A stretch of DNA of 64,000 nt from Nitrobacter hamburgensis X14 (lineage in GTDB: Bacteria > Pseudomonadota > Alphaproteobacteria > Rhizobiales > Xanthobacteraceae): positions 3,706,001 through 3,770,000 of the forward strand of contig NC_007964.1 in the NCBI RefSeq assembly GCF_000013885.1, in the 5' to 3' direction. The translations under genes and the position numbers were made by a program. The stretch's first letter is position 1, and each line of letters begins with the position of its first letter. Shown one piece after another: positions 42,439 to 50,536 of this stretch. Under the pieces are notes generated by a model that saw nothing but the letters and a program-made list of their open reading frames with translations, was not told the origin of the DNA and ran no database searches.

Positions 42439-42981
42439 TCATTCGCCGACGAAGCGGCCGTATTTGCCGCGGGCAAACAACAGCGCTTCGTCCCGGTTGT
42501 AGCTATAGGCCTCTACGGCGCCGAGGAAGATGACGTGGTCTCCGCCGTAATAGCGATCGACGGTTCGGCATTGAAAATTCGCAACGCTGCCCGACAGCAG
42601 CGGAATGCCGCCGAGACCCGGCGTCCAATCGACCCCTTCGAACTTGCGGCGCGACGACGTCGCAAATCTGACCGCCAGCGCCTGCTGTGAAGCACCGAGT
42701 ACGTTGACCGCGAAGTGGCTGGCGTTCTGGAATACGCTCATGTTCCGGGAATAGACCACCAGACTCCAGAGCACCAGCGGCGGATTGAGCGAGACCGAGG
42801 CGAACGAGTTGCACGTCAGCCCGTATGCCTTTCCGGCATCGTCGGCAGCCGTGATGATGGTGACGCCGGTCGCATAGGTTCCCAGTGCATTGCGGAAGTC
42901 GCGCGGATCGAGGGACGACTGGCCGCTCGCCAGTTCATTGGCAGGATCCGGCGCGCCGGGGAATTCAGAATCGTCTGTCAT
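42439..42981 (-). CDS. Flavin reductase of a two-component monooxygenase
   Basis: The 180-residue protein is a flavin reductase-like FMN-binding domain: GTYATGVTIITAADDAGKAYGLTCNSFASVSLNPPLVLWSL, then FAVNVLGASQQALAVRFA and DHVIFLGAVEAYSY. It supplies reduced flavin by oxidising NAD(P)H. It lies 9 bases after the monooxygenase gene, so the two form an operon and almost certainly one enzyme system. Confidence 0.9.
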   Translation of the reverse strand: MTDDSEFPGAPDPANELASGQSSLDPRDFRNALGTYATGVTIITAADDAGKAYGLTCNSFASVSLNPPLVLWSLVVYSRNMSVFQNASHFAVNVLGASQQALAVRFATSSRRKFEGVDWTPGLGGIPLLSGSVANFQCRTVDRYYGGDHVIFLGAVEAYSYNRDEALLFARGKYGRFVGE

Positions 42982-42990
42982 CTGACGACC

Positions 42991-44220
42991 TCACAGCGTC
43001 AGATTTTGAGACGGCAGGCCGAGGGCGACCCGGCCGTAATCCGTGCCCGCCGCATCGAAGCTGAACGCGATATGGGAATTGATCGCGTTCGCATCGCGGA
43101 ATTGCCGTTGCAGCGGCGCGCCGGAAAACAACCCGCGCGCCCCGCTCGCTGCAAACAGCAACGACACCGCCTCGGTACACAGGTTCACCGCATAGGCGCC
43201 ATCGCGCCGCCATCCGGTTTTGACCGCCATGTCGGGGACAAGCCCGCGCCGCGCATCACGCATCGCCTTGATGCAGGTCGAGCGCATGATGAGGCGCGCG
43301 GCGTCGATCTTTGCGGACGCTTCGGCAATCTTGATCTGCGTGGACTGAAGATCGCCGAGCTTGGCGCCATAGGTGGTTGCGCGGTGGTGTGCGACCTCGA
43401 TGTAGTCATCGAGGCAGCCCCGGGCGTTACCGAGCGCCACACCGGACAGCACGAAGGGAAACAGCGCAAAGACCGGCAGGGCATAAAGGGGGTTCGGATT
43501 CACAACACTCCCGGGCGACGGACCGCCGGCGATGTCCGCCACCGACAGCGTCATCCAACTGTCGACGAAGACATCGTCGACCGCGACGTCGTTCGAGCCC
43601 GTTCCTTTCAAGCCGGCGGCCTTCCACATGTCGATGATCCGGTAATCTTTGCGGGGAAGCAGAAAAATCCTGTACTCGATGCCGTCGGCTTCATCATCGG
43701 TTGAAACGATCCCGGCGAGCATGTTCCACGCGCAGCAATCCACCCCGGACGAAAACGGCCAGCGGCCTTGCAAGCGGTACCCGTCCTCGACCTTCCTGGC
43801 ACGGCCGGCAGGAAACACGAAAGACGACGCGGTCAATGCGTTCGCGCCCCTGGTCCAGACCACATCCTGCGCCCGGCTGTCGAACATGCCGAGCATCCAG
43901 TGATGACTCGCAAGGTTGGCCAGCGTCCAGGCCGCGGATGCGTCGGCGATGGCAATCGCTTCGGCGAAGTCGACGAGAGCCACATAGTCGAACTCAGAGC
44001 CGCCGACCCGCTTCGGCTGCAGTATCCCGAACAAACCGGCCGCCTGAAAATCCGCCTCGGTCTCCGGCGGCAGCCGCCGCAACTCCTCGGTCCTGGCAGC
44101 CCGGTCACGCAATTCCGGCACCAACGCCCGGGCTCGCACCATCATGGCGGCATAGGCGTTATCGTTCGGATCAGGGTCTGACGACGGATTCGCAGGCGGG
44201 CTGCAACCGATACCTGCCAT
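42991..44220 (-). CDS. Flavin-dependent monooxygenase, acyl-CoA dehydrogenase fold (group D)
   Basis: The 409-residue protein has the acyl-CoA dehydrogenase fold but belongs to the aromatic hydroxylase group (HpaA/HsaA-like): LQPKRVGGSEFDYVALVDFAEAIAIADASAAWTLAN, GRWPFSSGVDCCAW, GLKGTGSNDVAVDDVFV and a helical C-terminus with ASGARGLFSGAPLQRQFRDANAINSHI. It uses reduced flavin from the adjacent reductase to oxygenate an organic substrate that cannot be predicted. ATG 44220 is used. An inverted repeat 90 bases upstream may be its operator. Confidence 0.85.
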   Translation of the reverse strand: MAGIGCSPPANPSSDPDPNDNAYAAMMVRARALVPELRDRAARTEELRRLPPETEADFQAAGLFGILQPKRVGGSEFDYVALVDFAEAIAIADASAAWTLANLASHHWMLGMFDSRAQDVVWTRGANALTASSFVFPAGRARKVEDGYRLQGRWPFSSGVDCCAWNMLAGIVSTDDEADGIEYRIFLLPRKDYRIIDMWKAAGLKGTGSNDVAVDDVFVDSWMTLSVADIAGGPSPGSVVNPNPLYALPVFALFPFVLSGVALGNARGCLDDYIEVAHHRATTYGAKLGDLQSTQIKIAEASAKIDAARLIMRSTCIKAMRDARRGLVPDMAVKTGWRRDGAYAVNLCTEAVSLLFAASGARGLFSGAPLQRQFRDANAINSHIAFSFDAAGTDYGRVALGLPSQNLTL

Positions 44221-44308
44221 TTAGCAATCCTCACAGTCAACTGAGCAACCGACCACGTTGCGATGCTGGCCGATCCTATCCGACCCGGCATGATCTAACG
44301 GCCCAATG

Positions 44309-44353
44309 CTAACATTCGCATCCGGTTTCAGCGAGCCTTCTTGCAAATGTTAG
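44309..44353. promoter_or_regulatory. Inverted repeat upstream of the monooxygenase operon
   Basis: CTAACATTCGCA (44309-44320) and TGCAAATGTTAG (44342-44353) are inverted copies matching at 11 of 12 positions, 21 bases apart. The pair lies 89 bases upstream of the monooxygenase start, so it is a candidate operator for a dimeric regulator. The rest of the 475-base gap to the MscS gene contains only short palindromes and a 19-codon ORF at 44419-44478 that I do not support. Confidence 0.4.
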
Positions 44354-44695
44354 AATCGAAGGACCACTCGCAAATAAATATAAGTCGCTAGTGGGTTTTG
44401 AATTCGAGCAGCGAGGAGGTGACTCACGCAGCCATCATATCAATAGATATACAAGCAATATCAATGCCATACACATGACACACCCGCGCACGGCACCGGC
44501 GACAACAGCCTCCGCGAGGCTGGTTTGCTGCGATTATCGAAGCGGCTAAACTGAAATCCTACGATAGGCGGATTTCCGCCCTCACGCGCATCGCATAGCG
44601 GACCAGCGGCGGAAACCGTCACGGCCGGCTTCGCCATTTCCGTTCCGGAAGGCTGCATCGTCAATTCCTGCACTGTTTCGATAGGCAAGAGAGTC

Positions 44696-47194
44696 ATGAA
44701 GACAATCCGCGCGGCAATTTTCTTCATCGCCTTTTTATCATGGATGCCGTTGCACGCCGCGACGCCTGCACCCGGTAATGCCGGGAGTGCCAAACCGGCA
44801 AGCCCGGCTGCCGCACCTGCGGCGGCCGCGCCGGCTGAAGATCTGCCGTCGGTTCCGGCGCCGCAGTTTCCTCAAGCACAGTCGAAACTCGACGGCTGGA
44901 AGCAGACGCTCGATCAGGTCGAGTCGGCGCTGCGCGCCCGCGCCATCGACGATGTCATTTTGAACGATCTCCGGGATCGGGCCGCAGCGGCGCAGAGCCA
45001 AGCGCGCGAGCTGATATCGGGAATGACGCCTCCGCTCGAAGCGGCGACCGCGCGGGCTGCCGAACTCGCGCCAAGTCCCGAAGCGACCGCTCCGCCGCCG
45101 GACGACGTGAAGCTCGAGCGCGCCAAACTGGTGGCTGAAGTTGCCGCCCGCCAGGGCATCGTTCAGCAGGCCAAGCTCATCAACGTGCGGGCCCAGCAAA
45201 CAATCGACGCGATCTCCGATCGGCGGCGCGCGATCTTCAACGATTCCGTGCTGCAACGCTCTCCAAGCCTGGTCAGTCCCGCTTTCTGGATCACGGCCGC
45301 ATCCGCCGTGCCGATTGCCGCCGGCCACCTGGTCGAGCTCCTCTCCAAGTGGGGGCGGGTGCTGGCATCACAACCGCTTCGCGCCGCCTCCGGCTTCGTT
45401 ATCGCAGCCATCGTGGTGCTCGGCTTCTTCCTGTCACCGGGCCGGCGCTGGTGGTCGCGCTGGACAAAACGCGACCCCGAGATTGCCAATCCCAGCCCGC
45501 TGCGGAAGACCGGCTCCGCCGCCGTCATCGTCCTTGCGGACACCGCGCTCACGGCCGTCGCGCTGCTCGTGCTCTACCAGGCGCTCATAATGCTCGGGGT
45601 TCTACCCGACGACGTGAGCCCCATCATTCGGGCCTTGTTCCTGGGCATCACCTTCGGCTTCTTCTTTGTCCGCCTGACCATTGCGGTCCTCGCGCCCAGT
45701 CGGCCGACGTGGCGTTTGATCGAACTGGACAATGCTGCGGCCGACGGCATGATCTCCTTCTCGGTCCTGCTCGCCATAATCATCGCGGTCGGCGTGGTTG
45801 TGGACGCCACAAACCTCGCGATCGGGGCGCCCGTCGAACTTTCGATTGCAAGTCAGGGCATCGTTGCGGTCGTGAAGGCGCTGCTTTATATGGGCGCGCT
45901 GCGCGTTGCGGCCGCCACTGAAGCCGACGACGAAACCCCCGCTGCTTCCTCCGCGAAAAAGTCCGCGTGGCGCCTGCTGATTCCGGTTGGCTGGGTGATG
46001 GCTACGGCCGCCGTTCTCGCGCCGCTCGGGGGATACGTCGCGTTTGCCCGGTTTGTTACGATTGAAATGGGCGTGGTGATCACCGCGCTTATGAGCTTCG
46101 TGCTGCTGAGCCGGTTCGCCGCGGTTCTCATCAATACGACATTTGCCTTTCATGGCGCGATCGGCCGCTTTCTGCGGCAAACCGCGGGCCTCGGGAGCGG
46201 CGCGGTCCGGCAGATCGCCGCGGTGCTCGGCGGCCTCATCCAACTGTCCCTGATAGGGCTGACGGCCTTCGTCGTGCTCACGACCTGGGGGATCCGTTCC
46301 GACGACGTCGTCACGTCGATGTCTTCGGCATTCTTCAGCTTTCAGATCGGCAATATCACCATTTCGCCGTCCGCGATTCTCGGCGCGGTTGCGGTTCTCA
46401 TCATCGGGGTCATGGCCACGCGCGCGCTCAAGCGCTGGCTCGAGGAGCGTTTCCTGCCGGAAACCAATCTCGATGTCGGCGTTCGCAGTTCGATCGGCAC
46501 CGGCGCGGGTTATGCGGGCGTCATTCTCGCCACCCTGATCGCGCTGTCGTATGTCGGTCTCAACCTGCAAAACGTCGCCATCGTCGCCGGTGCGCTGTCG
46601 GTCGGCATCGGCTTCGGACTGCAATCCATCATCAACAACTTCGTTTCCGGTCTGATTCTCCTCGTGGAGCGCCCGATCAAGGTCGGGGATCGCATCGAGG
46701 TCGGCAGCCGCATGGGCGTCGTCAAACGCATCAACGTGCGCGCCACCGAGATCGCGACCTACGACAACCTCTCGGTGATCGTGCCAAACGCGGAACTGAT
46801 CAGCGGACAGGTCGTCAACTGGATGCATGGCAGCTATTCGGCCCGTCTGTCGGTGACGGTCGGCACCTCCGGTGATGCAGACCCGGACAAGGTCATCGAA
46901 ATCCTGCTCGATATCGTCGCGCACCATCCACGCGCGCTGAAGTCACCCGAGCCGTTTGCCATTCTCGGCAATTTCGCCGCCGACGGGCTGGAGTTCATGG
47001 TGTTCTTTCACGTCGCGCATATCGGCATCGACGCCGGAGCCGCCAATGAGGTCAGGCTCGAGATCCTCAAACGCTTCCGCAAGGAGGGAATCGACCTTCC
47101 AAACCCTCAACGGGACCTGCATGTACGGGATCTCGATCGCATCGAAGCTCTGGTGCGCGAACTGGTCCGCCCCGAACGCTCCAGCCCATCATAG
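44696..47194 (+). CDS. Large MscS-family mechanosensitive channel (DUF3772 type)
   Basis: The 832-residue protein has a signal peptide (about 1-21), an Ala/Pro-rich stretch, a periplasmic coiled-coil DUF3772-like domain (about 55-190), about ten membrane segments and a C-terminal MscS module (about 600-820). The last contains the pore helix GALSVGIGFGLQSIINNFVSGLILLVERPIKVGDRIEVG and beta domain NVRATEIATYDNLSVIVPNAELIS. It releases solutes on osmotic downshift or acts as a regulated channel. It is much larger than plain MscS (about 286 residues). ATG 44696 is followed by a normal signal sequence. Confidence 0.9.
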   Translation: MKTIRAAIFFIAFLSWMPLHAATPAPGNAGSAKPASPAAAPAAAAPAEDLPSVPAPQFPQAQSKLDGWKQTLDQVESALRARAIDDVILNDLRDRAAAAQSQARELISGMTPPLEAATARAAELAPSPEATAPPPDDVKLERAKLVAEVAARQGIVQQAKLINVRAQQTIDAISDRRRAIFNDSVLQRSPSLVSPAFWITAASAVPIAAGHLVELLSKWGRVLASQPLRAASGFVIAAIVVLGFFLSPGRRWWSRWTKRDPEIANPSPLRKTGSAAVIVLADTALTAVALLVLYQALIMLGVLPDDVSPIIRALFLGITFGFFFVRLTIAVLAPSRPTWRLIELDNAAADGMISFSVLLAIIIAVGVVVDATNLAIGAPVELSIASQGIVAVVKALLYMGALRVAAATEADDETPAASSAKKSAWRLLIPVGWVMATAAVLAPLGGYVAFARFVTIEMGVVITALMSFVLLSRFAAVLINTTFAFHGAIGRFLRQTAGLGSGAVRQIAAVLGGLIQLSLIGLTAFVVLTTWGIRSDDVVTSMSSAFFSFQIGNITISPSAILGAVAVLIIGVMATRALKRWLEERFLPETNLDVGVRSSIGTGAGYAGVILATLIALSYVGLNLQNVAIVAGALSVGIGFGLQSIINNFVSGLILLVERPIKVGDRIEVGSRMGVVKRINVRATEIATYDNLSVIVPNAELISGQVVNWMHGSYSARLSVTVGTSGDADPDKVIEILLDIVAHHPRALKSPEPFAILGNFAADGLEFMVFFHVAHIGIDAGAANEVRLEILKRFRKEGIDLPNPQRDLHVRDLDRIEALVRELVRPERSSPS

Positions 47195-47486
47195 CGCCGG
47201 ATTCGGCACCCGCATCCAAGGGCGAAGCTGACGGCACGGTCGAACTTCTCGCGCCCGGATCGCTCCCCAATCACGGCAAAATGATCGTGGGCGAACGCCG
47301 CCAACTCTCCTCCGAACAGGTCAGCGTATCCACGGCCGCGCGCGTTGTTGAGGAGAACCGCAAGGAAGAGCCGCCTTTCTGGCGAACCGCTCCGCGGGTC
47401 GGATTCAAACCGACCGCGCTCAAGAAAGCTGACGCTCGATATAGAATGATGTATAGTTTCAATCTCCAGATTCCATCGGGCATGAC

Positions 47487-47870
47487 ATGCAGGCCTCTTC
47501 CAACAGATCACTACCCTCATTGAGCTTGCGGATCGATCTCGACGCGAAAGGCCGTATTGGACCGGGCAAAATCGCGTTGCTCGAGAGCATACAGGCTTGC
47601 GGCTCGATCTCGGCCGCCGGGCGCGCCATGAACATGTCCTACAAGCGCGCCTGGGATCTCGTCGATGAAATAAACCGCATCTGCCGCCAGGCGGCGGTGG
47701 CGCGGCAGACCGGCGGCAAGAATGGCGGCGGCGCGGTCCTGACCCCATTCGGCATCTCCCTGGTCGCGCGTTATCGCAAGATCGAGCGCGATGCCGCCAG
47801 CGCGGCCCGCAAGGACCTTGAAGCGCTGCGAAACGATATCAAGCACGCAAAGAGAAGCGCGGAACGATAG
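47487..47870 (+). CDS. ModE-like transcriptional regulator lacking the molybdate-binding domain
   Basis: The 127-residue protein is a winged-helix domain of the ModE N-terminal type: GKIALLESIQACGSISAAGRAMNMSYKRAWDLVDEINRI, then GGKNGGGAVLTPFG. Full ModE (about 260 residues) also has two molybdate-binding MOP domains, absent here. It may respond to another signal or act with a separate Mo-binding protein. It lies ahead of a DUF2478 gene with a palindrome between. The upstream 292 bases show only a weak ATATA...TATA partial palindrome near 47440-47455. Confidence 0.8.
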   Translation: MQASSNRSLPSLSLRIDLDAKGRIGPGKIALLESIQACGSISAAGRAMNMSYKRAWDLVDEINRICRQAAVARQTGGKNGGGAVLTPFGISLVARYRKIERDAASAARKDLEALRNDIKHAKRSAER

Positions 47871-47980
47871 CAAGCCCACGCCCGGCAAGACTGGGCGGCC
47901 GCCTTTGCCGCTGCCCCACCGCTCACGCCCTTACTTTCATAGCCCGAGGCGCCCCGCTCTGGCTTTATCGTTTCATTCGT

Positions 47981-48000
47981 GATATATGATTAAATATATC
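47981..48000. promoter_or_regulatory. Perfect AT-rich palindrome, candidate ModE-type operator
   Basis: GATATAT (47981-47987) and ATATATC (47994-48000) are perfect inverted copies around the 6-base spacer GATTAA, flanked by CGT and GAC. The layout resembles the known ModE operator (TATA-rich arms, 6-base spacer, CG flanks). It lies 57 bases upstream of the DUF2478 gene and 110 bases after the ModE-like gene. Confidence 0.5.
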
Positions 48001-48056
48001 GACTAAAGGCCGGGGATCACGGCAAGCGCTGCCGCGCTGTTGAATGGAGGCGGACC

Positions 48057-48617
48057 ATGTTCGACGCCCAATGCGACCTTGCCGCTTTGGTTTATACGCA
48101 AGACCAGGACCCCGACCAGATCCTGCATGAATTCGCCTCCGGTCTGAACGCAAACGGCCACCGGGCCGTGGGCATCGTTCAGCTGGGCCGCCACTACCCC
48201 GATGCGAGCCTGTCAGCAACGCTGGTGCCTACCGGCGAGCAACTTCGGCTGTTTCAGGATATGGACGCCTGTTCGGGGTGCCGGCTCGACCTCGGACAGT
48301 TGACCGGCGCCGGCGAACGGATTGCAAGGACCCTCGACGAGGGTGCGGACATCCTGATCGTCAACCGCTTTGGCCGGCAGGAGCGCGAGGGCAAGGGCCT
48401 TGCCCATCTGGTCGAGTACGCACTCGGCGCCGATATTCCGGTCGTGATCGCGGTGCCGAGCCACCATTTTGCGGACTGGATCACATTCGCCGGCGGCATG
48501 ACCGTCAAATTGCATTGCGACCGCGAATCGCTGGATGCGTGGTGGAGCCTCGTGTCGGCCCGTGCCGGCAGCCTGCGCCGACCCGATCATTTGACGGTGT
48601 GCGAAGTTATCAAATAG
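48057..48617 (+). CDS. DUF2478 family protein
   Basis: The 186-residue product matches the pattern of DUF2478, a family I know mainly from molybdenum-related gene neighbourhoods: LAALVYTQDQDPDQILHEFASGLNANGHRAVGIVQLG, CSGCRLDLGQL, ADILIVNRFGRQEREGKGLAHLVEYAL and IPVVIAVPSHHFADWITFAGG. The fold looks like a P-loop NTPase that has lost its P-loop. A CxxC pair (CSGC) is present. No molybdate transport genes follow; the next gene is a sugar kinase. Function unknown. Confidence 0.65.
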   Translation: MFDAQCDLAALVYTQDQDPDQILHEFASGLNANGHRAVGIVQLGRHYPDASLSATLVPTGEQLRLFQDMDACSGCRLDLGQLTGAGERIARTLDEGADILIVNRFGRQEREGKGLAHLVEYALGADIPVVIAVPSHHFADWITFAGGMTVKLHCDRESLDAWWSLVSARAGSLRRPDHLTVCEVIK

Positions 48618-48730
48618 GTTGCTCGTTCCGGAAAGCCACTGGCCTGCCGACGTCGTGTTTGTCAGTCGGAACCGCTTGTCTACCCGCATGACGTTTGACA
48701 CAACAGTCGCGTTTCATCGGTAGATGCCGG

Positions 48731-50308
48731 ATGCCGGACCTCGTGATCGCAGTGGATGTCGGATCGAGCAGCGCACGCGCCGGCGTGTTCGACAAGCGCG
48801 GTGTTCTGCTTGCGCGCGCCGAAGCTCCGTTCGCGACCGCACACCCTGAACCCGGTCATGCCGAACACAGCTCGGATGAAATCTGGACGGCGGTCTGCCA
48901 GGCTGTGCGCGGAGCCATTACGGCCGGACACATCGCTGCCGAAGCGGTCAAGGGCATCGCCTTCGACGCCACCTGCTCGCTCGTCACCCTTGACCGCGCC
49001 GGCCGGCCGGTCACAGCCTCTCTGACCGGCGAGGATCGCTGGAACGTGATCATGTGGGCCGATCATCGGGCCACCGCGGAAGCCGACGAGATCACCGCCA
49101 CCCGCCATCGCGTGCTCGATCACGTCGGCAATGTGATGTCGCCGGAAATGGAAATCCCGAAGCTGCTCTGGCTGAAGCGGCATTGCCCCGATGCCTGGCA
49201 CCGCTACGGGCTTATGCTCGACCTCACCGACTTCCTGACCTGGAAGGCGACCGGCCGCGCCGCGGTCTCCACCTGCACGGTAACATGCAAATGGACCTAT
49301 CTCGCCCACGAGAAGCCGGGTTGGCAAAGCGATTTCCTGTCGCGCGTCGGGCTCGATGATTTGCAGGATCGGGCATCGCTTCCCGCCTCGACATTGCCGA
49401 TCGGAACAAGCGCCGGCCCGCTGACTGCCGAAAGCGCCGGCCAGCTTGGCCTGCCGCGCGACTGCGTTGTCGGCGTCGGCGCGATCGATGCCCATGCCGG
49501 CGGCATCGGCGTGCTCGGCGGGCTCGACGCAACCGGCCTCAACGAGACTCTCGCCATGATCGCCGGCACCTCCTCGTGTCACATGGCGGCCTCGCCCGAC
49601 CCCAGGCAAATTCCCGGCCTATGGGGCCCCTATTACGACGCGATGCTACCTGGCCACTGGCTGAACGAAGGCGGTCAATCGGCCACCGGCTCGTTGCTCG
49701 ATCACATTCTCGACCTCCACGCCGAGGGACAATCGCTTGGCGCGGATCGGCACGCGGTGATCGCGGCGCGGATCGAGGCCGCGCTCGCCGCCGACGGATT
49801 CGCATTCGTCGACGACCTGCATGTGCTGCCGGACTTTCACGGAAACCGCTCCCCGCTCGCCGATCCCGATTCGGTCGGCGTGATCCACGGGCTGCGTCTC
49901 GATGCCTCGGCCCATTCGCTGACCCGGCTTTATTTCGCGACCGCTGTGGGCATCGCGCTGGGAACGCGGCACATCATCGATGCGCTGAACGACGCCGGCT
50001 ACGCCATCGCGCATATCCGCTTGACCGGAGGCCATGCTGCGAGCCAGCTGCTGGTCCAGCTCTACGCCGACGCCACCGATGTCGCGGTATCGCTGCCCGA
50101 ACAACCCGACGGGGTGCTGCTGGGAACCGCATGTGTCGCCGCCGCCGGCTGTGGGCTTTATCCGTCGGTCACGGCGGCGGCTGCGGCGATGACCCGGATC
50201 GGCCGAACCGTGCAGCCAGCCGCTGCGGCGCGCGATTTTTTCGACCGGCGTTACCGCGCGTTTCTATTGATGCACGAGCATCGCCGGGCGGTATCGCGGC
50301 TCGCTTGA
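48731..50308 (+). CDS. FGGY-family carbohydrate kinase
   Basis: The 525-residue protein has both domains of the FGGY kinases: N-terminal DVGSSSARAGVFDKRG (phosphate-binding loop 1) and FDATCSLVTLD, and C-terminal GTSSCHMAAS, GGQSATGSLLDHIL and IRLTGGHAASQLLVQLYADAT. It resembles the ribulokinase/D-ribulokinase branch (YDR109C-like) rather than glycerol or xylulose kinases, by the length and the NRSPLADP segment. It phosphorylates a sugar or sugar alcohol; no transporter or dehydrogenase is adjacent to define it. The ATG at 48731 lacks a strong ribosome site. Confidence 0.82.
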   Translation: MPDLVIAVDVGSSSARAGVFDKRGVLLARAEAPFATAHPEPGHAEHSSDEIWTAVCQAVRGAITAGHIAAEAVKGIAFDATCSLVTLDRAGRPVTASLTGEDRWNVIMWADHRATAEADEITATRHRVLDHVGNVMSPEMEIPKLLWLKRHCPDAWHRYGLMLDLTDFLTWKATGRAAVSTCTVTCKWTYLAHEKPGWQSDFLSRVGLDDLQDRASLPASTLPIGTSAGPLTAESAGQLGLPRDCVVGVGAIDAHAGGIGVLGGLDATGLNETLAMIAGTSSCHMAASPDPRQIPGLWGPYYDAMLPGHWLNEGGQSATGSLLDHILDLHAEGQSLGADRHAVIAARIEAALAADGFAFVDDLHVLPDFHGNRSPLADPDSVGVIHGLRLDASAHSLTRLYFATAVGIALGTRHIIDALNDAGYAIAHIRLTGGHAASQLLVQLYADATDVAVSLPEQPDGVLLGTACVAAAGCGLYPSVTAAAAAMTRIGRTVQPAAAARDFFDRRYRAFLLMHEHRRAVSRLA

Positions 50309-50358
50309 TGGGAGGCAACGGGCCGGCAGAGCCACATTCGTTTTCAGCCTAATCTTGG

Positions 50359-50436
50359 CCGTCATGCGCGGGCTTGACCCGCGCATCCATCTTCTTTCGA
50401 AAATGATGGATTGCCGGGTCAAGCCCGGCAATGACA
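50359..50436. repeat. Dispersed repeat family D, copy D2 (short)
   Basis: CCGTCATGCGCGGGCTTGAC and TTGCCGGGTCAAGCCCGGCA form the arms, with GCGCATCCATC / GATGGATT inside. It shares its ends and the ATCCATC...GGATGGATTGCCGGG pattern with D1 at 20836-20952. It lies after the FGGY kinase gene, and the remaining 100 bases before the beta-barrel gene hold nothing clear. Confidence 0.65.
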
Positions 50437-50536
50437 GTGATCGAGATGTTTCATTCAAACACGAAGCCATCTAAGCGAAGCGATTCCATTGTTCCAGCTA
50501 TTTGCTGCCATGACGCACTGAAATGCCCGATCGTCT

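Noticed and set aside
44419..44478. 19-codon ORF starting GTG in the gap upstream of the MscS gene
   Set aside because: GAGGAG touches the start codon with no spacing, the sequence is short, and no homologue is known to me.
45602..46927. 441-residue open frame opposite the MscS-type channel
   Set aside because: Very rich in D, E, H, R and N as expected for the antisense of a membrane protein; no domain is visible.
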